From assembly GCA_040954595.2 (NCBI GenBank), contig CM082583.2:3906001-3970000 (forward strand): a stretch of 64,000 nucleotides of DNA, read 5' to 3'. The position numbers and the translations under genes were made by a program. The notes under the pieces were generated by a model, which searched no databases, had not been told where the DNA came from, and saw only the letters and a list, made by a program, of their open reading frames with translations. Shown in pieces: positions 33,801 through 44,652 of the stretch; position 1 is the first letter of the stretch; each line of letters opens with the position of its first letter. The DNA comes from Balanoglossus misakiensis (taxonomy: Eukaryota; Hemichordata).

Positions 33801-36800
33801 TTTTTCTACTTTGTCACAGAGATATTAAGGATTGTATTTGGTCTTGTTTGCATCGTATTTATCATGTAGGTTCTGCAATCCCTGTGGACGCATGTCCAAC
33901 TACATCAGGTGTAAGTATTAAAACCAAACACGTGACAGCTGAAAGGAGTTCTTATTAAAATTGCAACATAGGATCACAGCCCTATACAACGACTTGCTGC
34001 ATTTTTTGCAGCCCCTCCGGCAACCCGCACGCTCCGCGTATAAAAAAACAAAAATCGTCAAGGGGAGCCGGAGGGGGTGTAAAACTGCAGCAATACGATG
34101 ACTTGCTTAGTTCTGGTTACCTTTGGGCATGTGAGCTTCGGAACACGCTCCCCTGACGAGTGAATGCATGGGAGCATGGTTCAAAGGAATCACAATAAGT
34201 TGCCCTTCAAAGTTTAGATCACGACAATATATTTGTCAATCATGTCATTATGTATCCGCGCGAAAGACGTGCTCCATCACATGGTCATTCGATGACTTAG
34301 ACTTGCATGTAGTTTGAAATTAATGCATGTTAAAACTCACAAACTCTGACAAATGTGTGTTGTTTATATGTTCTAAAGTCAAAATGAACTACCTAATGCC
34401 TTATTGTGTCATTTCTGGACTCCGATAGGCGCTTGGAAAGTTTTCTCAAGCATCTGCCATGACCGAGGGACTAGAAGATGCAAATCCGCCTTTAAGTGCA
34501 AGTCAAGCATTGGCTAAAGGCAAGCGATTACAAATTTCTGGGAAATAATAGACGTTGCGATGACCAGACGTTGACTTTGACTTTGCAATTAACGTATATA
34601 TTTGAACACCACGTGTTATATTAGTCATTGGTCGAAGTGATGCCAGATCAATAATTAATTTATGAATAGTATAAATGTTCCGTCTACTTGTCTACCTTTT
34701 TCCTTACAATCCACGGGAGAAAGCGCTTTTTCAAATATATGGACTATATTTTAGAAGGGAAATTGTATACTACTCATTCTGCTTTTCATGATAAAGGTTC
34801 AATTCCAAATCTTACAGAGATCCTGACACTTCTGGATGAAGGCATCGTGTTAATTCAGTCGCCGGTCAGTAATGAAACAACAGACGTGTTGACCAAGTTC
34901 CTTCTAAACACAACCGATTCCCTCGCGAAGTCTGTTCTACGCGGGATGGAACCCGGCAGAGGGCCAGTTACCATTGATTCAGAATTCTTTCAATTGCATT
35001 TGGAAAGCGATTCTGTGGTGCATCTTACCAACACCTCGATAATACTCCGAGGCGGCAATGGTGTGAAATTTCCACCGGCAGAGAAGATGTTCTCCAATTT
35101 TACTTCTGGAGCAATTGTTAACAGGATTGTAAGAGTGTTACCCTTGTTGTTCATCATTTTATTTCTTCCATCTTTGTTATTTTACTTATAATCACTGAAC
35201 ACATGCCAATAAAGTTTATAATATATTATCGCCCATAGGTTAATGTTTTCAACAGAAGTTTGCTTCTTCAAGACGACAATGGAAGGAACACATTTCCAAG
35301 AAAATTTGTGTTGAGCTTGTCGTTCACTGACAGAGGAGGCAGAGAGTTAGAAGGTATTTATATCATCACAACGCGGTCATTTAATTGCCTTGTCTTAAAG
35401 AGGAACTTTGACCAATTAGTTTTGTGCACGAAAGATTTCGTTTTCTATAATGATTAACATATTTTCTATTGACTCTTCCAGTGAAGGATACAAAAGAAGA
35501 CATTGAAATCACGTTTGCAAGTGAAGCCCGAGAGTCAGAAACCGCCTCATTAATCGAAGCTGTGTACATTGAAGCCCGTGACGTCACATATTTTGGATTT
35601 AATGTCGAGGTAGGTGAATGGAATTAAAACTAGTTAAATCAAGTGTGATGAGCTAATTATGTATACTGCTTTGTGCTATCGGCGAGCCAATACCAACAGA
35701 TTATAACAGAGGAAAGGAAACACGCGGGGAGTGGAGTTAAACACTTGCTCAAATAATGTATTTCCGTGTTCATATTTATCAAAAATTAATATTCATTCTA
35801 TATTCTATGTCGCAGATAACATGGTTGTTCCATCCAATTATCATTAAGTTTGAAAATTGCGAACCTCTGTACGGAAATACAACAGTGTACGTCTTCAATG
35901 AACTTACGGCTTACTCTGACAAATACGTTGGATACCAGTTCACTGTTGATATGGAATTTGCAGGAGATTATTCCTCGGTGTTCATTCCAGAAAATTATTT
36001 CTTTAGAACTGGAGAGTATTATTTCACATTTACTTTTCCCCATAGTAAGTGTTCCTGTTTAATATTTACCTTACACCTCACTTAAGTGTTGTACACACAC
36101 GTCGTTTAAAGCACATTTAATGTTGTATCGTCATGCATTATTTTGATTTGTTTACAAGTTCAAGCTTATCTAATTATATTGGAACCTATAGTATTATTTG
36201 TATCAGAACCTATTTATTTTAATTCACGTAGTAAGTCCGAACTACTTGGCCAAAATGGTTCTATATTTTGGTAATTAAGAGTCGACGTGACCACCATGTC
36301 GAAAAGAACACAGCTTCTTTGAGATTCATTAACTTTTTTGTATTCTTTCGATTTTGTAGAGCAAGATATCCAGTTTACATTCACTGTCATACTAACTACG
36401 TGTTATTATCTGAATATCCAGACTGACAGTTGGAAGAGTGATGGTTGTCAGGTATACACAATGGTTCCTCGAAAGATAATTTTGATTTAGCAGAATCAAA
36501 TTTGTTGAAACGTAACCCTAGTTTAACCACGGATACTCCACCATGACCTTGATTTAATGCATCCTGTAGATACGACAAAAACTCAAAGAGTAAGAGCAGG
36601 AGAAAATTGAGAACTTGGTTAATCTTTGTCATATTCGTCACTCAGATTCAAATGGCAGATGAGGAATGTTCAGTTATAATACCGACATGTACTATAGAGT
36701 TTCTGTGGAATAGGCGCCTGATCCTTAAACCATTGGTGATTATTTTGATGATAATGTAGTCAAAATGCACAATACTGAAACACTTGCGAAATGCTTGGTA

Positions 36801-37070
36801 GCTAATTAAATTAGCTTATTCCAATGATATCGTTGCTCATAAATATTTAAATATTTTTGCAACAGTTTCCCATTCAAATCAGTCTGAGCTTTAATTGTTT
36901 CTCGCATAGCAGAGTGGAAGTAAAAGTTCTGGCTTGGGAGACTGAACCAATCCGTGCTTCTTTATAATCTGCAGGTTTCACCATCATCAAACTTCACCTC
37001 CACTGTGTGCCTGTGTAACCACCTGACGGCATTTGCATCCAGAAAGGCGACAACAATGATATTACCCTAG
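30857..37070 (+). CDS. Secreted CUB-GAIN/GPS protein, copy 3
   Basis: Ten exons with the same lengths as copies 1 and 2: 30857-30923, 31389-31730, 33870-33910, 34429-34519, 34818-35128, 35239-35353, 35482-35609, 35816-36044, 36360-36451 and 36975-37070 (503 residues). Domain order is signal peptide, CUB (CTWIMNN, ARGFRVTATAL), GAIN-like region, GPS (WKSDGCQ, VCLCNHLTAFA) and a stop 12 codons after the first Thr that follows the cut. The GPS has TAF where the others have TTF. Exon 8 is identical in protein to copy 2, while the CUB domain is the most divergent of the three and has one-residue gains and losses that cancel. The GC donor is kept at 34520. All joins stay in frame, so nothing suggests a pseudogene. 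Confidence 0.85.
31988..32195. repeat. 35-bp minisatellite, six copies, unit 3
   Basis: Repeat starts at 31988, 32023, 32057, 32092, 32127 and 32161, with two 34-base units. Same CCCTAA-containing unit as in units 1 and 2. Confidence 0.9.
32271..33293. mobile_element. About 1.0-kb insertion with target duplication in intron 2 of copy 3
   Basis: AATACTA is found on both sides (32264-32270 and 33298-33304 region), while unit 1 has it once, so the insertion made a short target duplication. At the left is a hairpin: ACTTCATG...CTCTGCGCGCGATC (32279-32305) and its near-perfect inverse ending at about 32382. Two diverged tandem copies of a segment of roughly 200 bases follow (about 32545-32755 and 32757-32955; shared words CACTGGCGATAGCGAG and CATGTTTCGGCGATCAT). 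A run of about 13 A precedes the right end. Ends are not clear inverted repeats. Confidence 0.65.
33970..34128. mobile_element. Foldback insertion in intron 3 of copy 3
   Basis: Unit 1 reads straight through here. The inserted bases form an imperfect hairpin: arm 33988-34021 (CTTGCTGCA...CCCCTCCGGC) pairs with 34067-34100 (GCCGGAGGGG...CTGCAGCAA), with a loop of about 45 bases. Confidence 0.6.
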
Positions 37071-37114
37071 AAAACGATTGCCAACATGCTAATCCAGGAT
37101 GCATTGCGATTTCC

Positions 37115-38358
37115 AACATGGCGGCGAACCCACAAAGCCCTCTTCATTGAATGCAAAGTGACCATATAAACAGAATTGCTTTTTTATCATAGGAATCCGA
37201 TGAATTGGCCATTAATTGGCCTCCAGAGTTATCAACCATGCTCAATTCCTCTGACGTACTTCAACTGCGCAATTGGGATGGGGGGGGGGGGGACGCCTCT
37301 TTGTCTATTAAATTGTGACGTTGTTACAATTTTAGAGATAACGCGTTGCTGGCATGAAAGAAATACAATGTTGCCAGTTTGCCGTTTGTTGCTGGTATTT
37401 CGAATTCTGTAATAACTATATTCACACAAATCTTATTATAGACAATGTCCCAACAACTTCATTCAGAACCAACCATGCCAGAGCTAGAGAAAAACATCAT
37501 CACTCTTTTCTTTGGAGTCTAACGTGAGTTCTAACATGCTATAAATAATGTCTTAAAGATAACTTGAATTCTTTGTTCACTAAACATGCATGCAAATCTT
37601 TATGATTCAAGTAAATTTATACAAAAGAAAAAATGAAAATGTTTTTTTTTTTTAATTTAAATTGAAATACAGTAATTATTATGTGGGTTTCCATGTATCT
37701 CGTGCTTGTGAATGTTAGATGTCGATGTCAAATTAAATCAATGTATTTACATATTGAAACATTTAACTCAATTACACTAACCTTTAAGTAATCTATTATT
37801 GTGTATTCTTGTATTTTTACAGTCACACATTTACATAAAGCTACCCCTTTTGATGTGTGACGTATTTTAAAAAAAAATCTTTATAAGATAAAATATTTGC
37901 ATGCAATCCTTCTGATTAATTGTCTGATTAATAAGTGTCTGAAATGATTTAAGAGGTATTGTATTATTAAACGTGAATAACAATGTAAAACTAATTGTAT
38001 GCACCATTTTTAAAACGTCGCCGTTAATTCCGAGAGGTCGTTACTGGTGTGACGTTGCTGCACGCCACGGTGGATTTGATCATTGGAAATTATGATTTTA
38101 TAACTGTATGAGCCATGTTATAATTGCAATGTTTTCATTTTACAAATCGTGGTTAATTTGTCAAAGCTAGGTCCTGTATATTTGTAGGAACTTTTGTGCA
38201 TTTCGTCTTATCAAAGAAAAATTGGATGAGAATTGAAAACGAAATAGAAGGCTTTGAGATAATTATATCTAAAAATACCTATTGGACATTTATTAATTGC
38301 TTAATCAAAAACACATTTTGTAATGCTTAGATGAAATGAATAAAATAATACAAAAATC
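37115..38358 (+). repeat. Partial fourth unit of the tandem array
   Basis: Only the flank part is present, matching 9338 to about 10155 with two extra insertions (about 37252-37415, which includes a G run, and about 37975-38245). Homology ends at AATAAAATAATACAAAAAT (about 38340-38358). No fourth gene follows. Confidence 0.7.
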
Positions 38359-38663
38359 TTGGTTGACCTGGGATTACGAAGTCCGCTCCAATGAAACACC
38401 CGGATGAACCCACCTACTGGCTATGCGCCTCAAAAACTGTGTTGTTGTCATATTTTTACGCGCCAGTAACCAGTATTAAAGAGAGACAGATAAATCGATG
38501 CTGATATGATAGCCTGTTTATCGATGTTTAATCTTTTGAAGTTGGCGGAAATTTAGAAGCTATTAAAAACGAAGAATATTCAACAGGCGAGCAGTTTTCA
38601 ACAACAAGCCAGTTCTTGCGTCAGCTGCTCGAGCCACAGGGACTACTGGTCTGGTTCCCTGCC

Positions 38664-38728
38664 TAGTCTGGTTCCCTGCCCCAATCCCACCGCTGGCTGC
38701 GCTACGCTAAATGGAAAGGGTCAGGCAC
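38664..38728. repeat. Left inverted-repeat arm flanking the helicase fragment
   Basis: Starts TAGTCTGGTTCCCTGCCCC and ends GGAAAGGGTCAGG. It is the inverse of 39403-39480 with few mismatches over about 60 bases. Confidence 0.8.
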
Positions 38729-38774
38729 GGCCTATTGTAAACATGGCTCTCATTGGTCAATAAATACGAGCATT

Positions 38775-39400
38775 GTGATTGGCCAAAAGTTATTCCAAAC
38801 ATTTTGGAGGCAAAAAGTAAAAAACAACAACATGGCGCTATTAACCGCGAAGTTGAAATTTGTGCAACAAAGTAAATATGCTTTGGCAAACCTTATCAAG
38901 AAGAAGTCTGTACCGTACTATGGATACAAGCCAAAACAACTAGACTGTCTGAAGGTGTCCTGTCAACAGGCCACGGGAAAACACTGATATTCGAGTCTCT
39001 TCCCTACTTTGGAAAGAACGGAGACAGCCCGAGCAGCACGATAATAATAATTTCTCCGCTAAACGCAATTATAAGAGAACAAAGCCAGAGGTTTGTTGAT
39101 AGCGTAGAAGTTACGTCTACGTTAAACCCTTCATCGCGAGATTTCCAGGCATGCAACTACACGTATGTGCTTTCGCATCCCGAACACATCCTTCAACCTC
39201 ATATATTCAGAGCGATGTGCAATCAGACGTGGCAAGCCAGAGTGTCTCACATAGTAGTAGATGAAGCCCACTGTGTTCTTTTATTTCCTGGGGGAATGAT
39301 TTCCGTCCGTCTTTTCGAAATTCGAAAGACTTGCGCGCTCTGTTTCCACAGGCTAAAGTGTTGGTTTCTGGGCAGGAAATCGGGCCGTACCTGACCCATT
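38775..39400 (+). pseudogene. RecQ-like DEAH helicase fragment, frameshifted
   Basis: Three reading frames must be combined to read a RecQ-type helicase N-terminal half. Frame 1 (to about 38954) gives KYALANLIKKK...GYKPKQLDCLK, with the conserved Gln before motif I. Frame 2 (about 38957-39288) gives STGHGKTLIFESLP (Walker A), IIIISPLNAII, and VVDEAHC (motif II). Frame 3 (from 39289) gives WGNDFRPSF, the RecQ-specific stretch after DEAHC. Two single-base shifts, near 38955 and 39287, break it. It stops at the right inverted repeat, so the helicase C-terminal half and the RQC and HRDC parts are absent. Best read as a captured gene fragment inside a mobile element, not a working helicase. A diverged copy of its first part lies at 50396-50527. 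Confidence 0.75.
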
Positions 39401-39402
39401 TA

Positions 39403-39480
39403 CCTGACCCCTTTCCCTTTAGCGTAGCGCAGCCAGCGGTGGGATTGGGGCAGGGGACCAGACCCCTTGGGACCAGACTA
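39403..39480. repeat. Right inverted-repeat arm flanking the helicase fragment
   Basis: Starts CCTGACCCCTTTCCCTTTAG and ends GGGACCAGACTA; inverse of the arm at 38664-38728. Confidence 0.8.
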
Positions 39481-41446
39481 CCTTCGCTGAACATGACACT
39501 GCGTCCCACGCGTGACTAGGCAAGACGCGTCACCAGCCAAACTACCTTCTTGCTACACGAGATGTGTTACGCATGCGCTGATTTTCTACCTACGCTGTAG
39601 CGAATGCTTCGGAGGGAGTGGCTGACATAAGGTAAGGTTTACGAAGATTTGGATGCGTTGTTTATTTTAGATAATTGCATAAATACAATCATGATATCTT
39701 TGTGGTGCGCGTAGCACACAGAAAATTCCGTGTCGCTCCGAGCGAAAGAGCCCCCCAATATGTTTCGACCAAAGTTCTGGTTCAGTAAACTTCTGTGGGT
39801 AAATTTCTGTTCAATGCCCAACCAGAGCAGTTTGGCAATTTTCCATGGTAACAGTGTTTAAATTTGCATAGGTGCAATGTCTCCAAGTGAAAACGTTCCT
39901 CTGGTTGATTGATAATGTACAGGCCGTTGCGACTAAGTATTCAACTTTTCTAGAGGGCGCAGTGAAAAAGATAACGCCTGAAACTGTAAAAATCTGTATA
40001 CATGTACATGTACTTTGGTGGTAGTGTCACAATGGTGGCGCTTTTTCAGATAACGATTTGCAATTTCACTTACGCGGGAACAGACAAATTCGTCGAGGGT
40101 GGCGCTATTCGCACGAAACACAAGGGCAGACAGTTGCCCTAAATTGAAATAGGGGCCCCAATCAGTAATTATCATTTGAAGACTAGAGAAGCATAGAAAT
40201 AACAGTACAAATCACAGCATATCCTCAACATTGAGGATATATCTTTCGAAATTAATATTGACTTGATTTGATGCGAGTTCGAACTGGTACAATATTGTTA
40301 AGATCATGACAATTTGCAAGTGGAGACATGGTTGATTTCTCCATTACAATAGTGAAGTAAACGCCAAGTCGGTTGGTATTTCATTCCGTGTTTTTATTTG
40401 CATGATTAGCAACTTACAGATTAATACAAGCTACATTCATTGGTAAACTGAAACACAATAACCTCTCCGATGCAATAGTCTTAAGACTGCCTCGTTATCT
40501 GTAGTAGACCACATCAATATTTGCATCAGAACTGTAACAGTTGAAGCAATATTCAGAAAGAAAGAAAGAACATGCACTTGTTAAGGTGGTACGTGCCTCG
40601 GAGACAGAGTTTCAGAAGAAACAAATGACAGTCAATTAAGGTAGATGACTACCCAGATGCAGTGCATGGTTATCACATTCCACAGCCTTACATGTAGAAT
40701 GTTGAGAAAACAGTGTTACAATATCGTCATTTTCTTGAAATTTTCACAAAAGGGTGCCAAAAGAGGAGTACTTTTAAACGTCTCTGCGCTTGATTTTGTG
40801 AAGGAGATATTCCGATATTTTCACCATGGGAAAACTATAGCATCGGAATTCGTCAGAAAAAAGACAATATTCTAACTTTTGAGTAGTCATCTACCTTAAA
40901 TCTTTCACTTGTGTGCTATAGTAAAATACGAAGTCTATTTTAAAAAATTAAATTGGGTGTTCACCATCTCATTTTCACACAAATCACTACTTTATTCATT
41001 TTTCTCCTTAGACTTACTGCAGTGATTGGCGGCCATTTTGGATTTCAAATTTTAGACAATTTGGCTCGCTCTCTGTTTAGTTTTTCGCGGTGAAACCCAA
41101 TTTTAAAGGTACCTTGAAAAAGAAACGAGAACAAGTTCAAAGCTTTGGATCTGTTAACAGTATACACTTACTATTAACGAAATGAAGCAAAGTAATCAAA
41201 GAACTTTGTGGGTCGTGGAACTTTTGGATAAGGCAAAATTCTCTTTTAATTAACTACTAGTATTCTCTTTGAATTAACTTTATTCTTTGTACAATGTCAA
41301 AGGCGATGTTGCAAAGTGGCTTTTAATCAAACTGAAGAGGCTCTACTCGAATGTCAGTTTTCAAATCAAAATTACCGATTATTATAACCCACCTGGACAC
41401 GGTCCCAATTTTCTAATATGCGGATAACATGAATTTACTGTGGTGT
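39481..41446. other. Intergenic region with one MITE
   Basis: Apart from the element at 40640-40895 no feature is recognised. TTTATT at 41277-41282 would read AATAAA on the minus strand and may end the upstream C1q transcript. Confidence 0.45.
40640..40895. mobile_element. 256-bp MITE with TTAA target duplication (GGTAGATGACTAC family)
   Basis: TTAA at 40636-40639 and 40896-40899. Ends GGTAGATGACTAC and GTAGTCATCTACC are perfect inverses over 13 bases. A longer, more decayed relative lies at 52228-52639. Confidence 0.85.
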
Positions 41447-42802
41447 TTAGTCGGCATTGATTAGGAACCCACTGAAGGTGTTACAGGGAGGACTACTACA
41501 ATAGGAAAATCCGTAACTGGTACTACCAGGTACCACTAGTTTGACTTGATCACCTCGGTTCAGGTGTAACATACCACTCTGAGATTGGAAAGTGTTGTCT
41601 GGATAGCCATTGCGATAAATTCTAAACAAGGCGACATCATTATGTTTAAGTTGTACATCAATTGCTTTATCGGCATTAGAAAGGATTGTGAAAGAGAAGT
41701 AATAGATGCCAGGAACCTCACAGGTAAACACACCTGTGTCGAGATTGATATTTGCTCCTTCGTTTAATATGGCATTCGTATACGTGACAGTTTGCTCTAA
41801 ACTGGTCCCGGATAAACCACTCCGCCTTGTCACAGTGAATGCCGCCTTAGCTTGTTGCGCTTCGCCAGTTTCACCTTTCTGACCCTTGACCCCTGGTACT
41901 TCAGGTCCACCTGTAGTACCATCGGTTTGACCTCTAACCCAAGATTCACCTAAACATTGTGAAGCGACGGGAGAACACTTTCATCAAACTTTTTGAATCC
42001 TGGATTCTGATAAAATGTTGTATTAAAAACAAGCAGTAAATAACTAAAATGCATGTAGTGCATAATAATTAATAATAAATGAAAAATATATATTCCATTA
42101 CACAAAAAAGGATATATAAAGATGTCAGCCTATTTCTCACCATGCTTTTGAGACTATAATTGTAATCTTATCCAACAGCAGAATTTGGTCGTATTGCAAT
42201 TAACGGCTGCTTAATACAAAAGTGTTAAAGACAATACCTTTATCTCCTTTGACAGCAACATCGCCCTTCTCGCCTTTCTCACCAGGTTCACCTTTGACCC
42301 CTTGAGTACCAACGGGACCAATCACACCAGGCAGACCTACAAAGTGGGAGAGAGGCTTCAACAATTATACCACCCACTCCCATTGGTACACGGTTTAAGG
42401 GAAGTACAACATATATGCCTGAATATGGTCAAAAATGTGTCCAAGCCTTCGAATGACCACGGCGCATTTTTACGTGTGGACACCCATTGAAAACCTTTTG
42501 ACTAAATAAAGGTGTTTCGAAAAAAATGGTAAATTTAGGAACACACCCAATTCTAGTAAGTAAGCAATTCATGGCTGTTTATTGGCGTCAAGTTTTTCCT
42601 GATCCTGGGGATCAGTCTTACCCTGTCTTCCAACTGGACCGGGAATGCCGGGTGTCCCTGGGGGCCCTGGTGGTCCAACTGGTCCCCTTGCATCCGGCCA
42701 TGACTCCGGACAAATACTGAGGCACTGGTCTGCACCGGTGTCTTGCGTGGTGGAGGTTCTCACAAACACGAACAGCAGCAGCACAACAGTGATGTTAGTC
42801 AT
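41447..42802 (-). CDS. Secreted collagen-stalk C1q-domain protein A
   Basis: Three minus-strand exons, 42802-42622, 42336-42238 and 41949-41447, join in phase 1 at both introns to 260 residues. The ATG was chosen because it starts a signal peptide (MTNITVVLLLFVFVRTS). A short Cys segment (DQCLSICPESW) is followed by a Gly-X-Y collagen stalk (GPVGPPGPPGTPG onward) and a C-terminal C1q domain (FTCEVPGIYYFSF, SGMLHLNRGDQVKLV, NTFSGFLINAD). Such proteins form trimers through the C1q domain and act as secreted recognition molecules in invertebrates; target unknown. Compared with paralog B the stalk in exon 3 is about 20 residues shorter, the Gly-X-Y register is broken (GESWVRGQTDG, GGPEVPG), and one N-terminal Cys is replaced by Trp. 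It may be weakening in function. Confidence 0.88.
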
Positions 42803-44091
42803 GCTGAAAAAAAAGCGAAAAGTCAATTTACTCATACAAGGGGCAGTTTTGCTGTGTAAATGGCCACTCTTCAGTTTATGCAAAAACCCATCATGACTAA
42901 TCTCAGCAAACTGCATAAAACATGGACAGGAGTCAAAGAGCATGCAAATGCGCAACCTCATTATAGTAAAATAAGCGATGTACCAAATTTGAATCGTTCC
43001 AATTGTACTCGGTAAACAAATGTGCAATACTTCACTCATTCGTTTACACAGTATCACACTCTCTCTATGTATCACAGTGATAATTTATAAAGATTAATTG
43101 ACCAGCAATACTTACTCCATAAGTAAAATGCAGTAGATTTAACTTAGCTGCGAAAATTAAGCGAGTCATCTCCGTTTCATGCACGTATGTGTATAAACGT
43201 ACAACCTTGAAATGTCATATTTTAAGACGCAACCCCCACCCCCGGAGTTTGCCAATCCATTCCGGCAGTCATAATTGAACAATCCCTAATTTGGTAATGG
43301 CGTATAAAAATCAATTCCTAACTGCATATTTTGATTGATACGTGGTCCCTATGTTATGACGTGAAAGTGAGTATATAGGGAGAGAGTGTCATTCATTTGG
43401 CCAGTGTACTATTATCACGAAATGTGTTCTCTCTCACAAACGCAATTATCCAAAGAAAAACTTAGCGAAGAATTTATATGCATGGGTGCTACTTTTCGGA
43501 GAACATCATCACATACCTTAAGCTCATTTGCAATCTTCAAAATTAATCTTCTACGTGTACTGCTTTCTCTTCTCAGAACGTTGAACAGTTTTGTGTTCGG
43601 CTTCTTGTGGAACTAAGTTGCCTCTGTCAAAGCTCTCACGGCAATGGATTAGTAAGTGAAGATATGTTCAATAAATACTGAAATGTTAGTACCGCACATT
43701 ATTAGAGAAGGGAGGGAATCGATTTCTAAGGATTTGACAACACGATAAGTTTTGTTCAAACTTAACGACATACAAATTGAGCAGAAGTATTCAACGTTTA
43801 CTTGTTTACAACTTTAAAATTTAACTCTCAAAAATAATAGTAACTGGGGCTACTAGTTATTTGAATGTATCATTTATGAAAAAATACCCTCCCCATCTGC
43901 TTGGTACCTGCCCATTGTTCGCGAAGCGCTAGCGTAAACGTTTTCGTGAAATTTATGCCGTATATGGAAGTTGTGGTGAGTGCGGGCGTAATCGGCTGCA
44001 GAGCTGGCTGCATAGTGTCTTGTTTGCAAGTTTGTCGACCTTTCCCCGCCGATTTCAGAGTTTTGATGAAGACAGCATGAAGACAAGCGTT
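42803..44091. other. Intergenic region between the C1q paralogs, left part
   Basis: This includes the promoter side of C1q gene A. No exon or RNA gene is recognised. Confidence 0.45.
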
Positions 44092-44119
44092 TAATAGTCT
44101 GTTTCGTTTGAACCGCTGT

Positions 44120-44208
<89 letters not shown>

Positions 44209-44652
44209 ATGTCTGTCTGTATGTCTGTCTGTGTCACAGTCTCTGTACCCGCATTCTTCATTTACTTTTTAAACAATATTGTTGTGTTTTATCTTATCAG
44301 TTCAGCCATTTTTTCGGTTCTCGTCGCCCGGTGCAAGTGTCTGCTCGCTTGGGTGACGACAAATAGTTAACGGTTCCCAAGCCTTAGGGGTTTGACATGC
44401 CGCCACGTTTCTCTGGAATACCTGTGACAATGCCAAATCGTGGGAGTGCGGATTGCCCACCATTTCTCATGCATTAATCTTGAAGATCCAAAATAAAGCT
44501 GGATGGCTAAGAATACGAGGGTAATAGCCGGCGCACTCGTGCATGTTATGGACGCCTGAGAAAGGGCCTGGGAGGTAACCGCAGGTCGCCCCCAGGCACC
44601 ACACCTAGTTCACCTAAAGCCTAATAGTCTGTTTCGTTTGAACCGCTGTTCT
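44092..44652 (-). mobile_element. Retroposon-like insertion flanked by 31-bp direct repeats
   Basis: A perfect 31-base repeat (TAATAGTCTGTTTCGTTTGA onward) sits at 44092-44122 and 44622-44652, enclosing 499 bases. Read on the minus strand the insert begins GGCTTTAGGTGAACTAGG and ends in a long ACAG tetranucleotide tail (44123 to about 44232 on the plus strand). Long target duplications and a simple-repeat 3' tail are hallmarks of target-primed retroposition, so this is a SINE or a 5'-truncated LINE. No RNA polymerase III box was confidently identified. Confidence 0.7.
44120..44232. repeat. CTGT tetranucleotide microsatellite
   Basis: About 28 units of GTCT, with a few GTAT variants at the right end. 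It forms the tail of the retroposon-like insertion. Confidence 0.95.

Larger units (their letters stand above)
28324..37114 (+). repeat. Tandem array unit 3 (about 8.8 kb)
   Basis: Homologous to units 1 and 2. It lacks the AGGGACA MITE and parts of introns 1 and 3, and has three insertions of its own (29866-30287, 32271-33293 and about 33970-34128). Confidence 0.85.
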
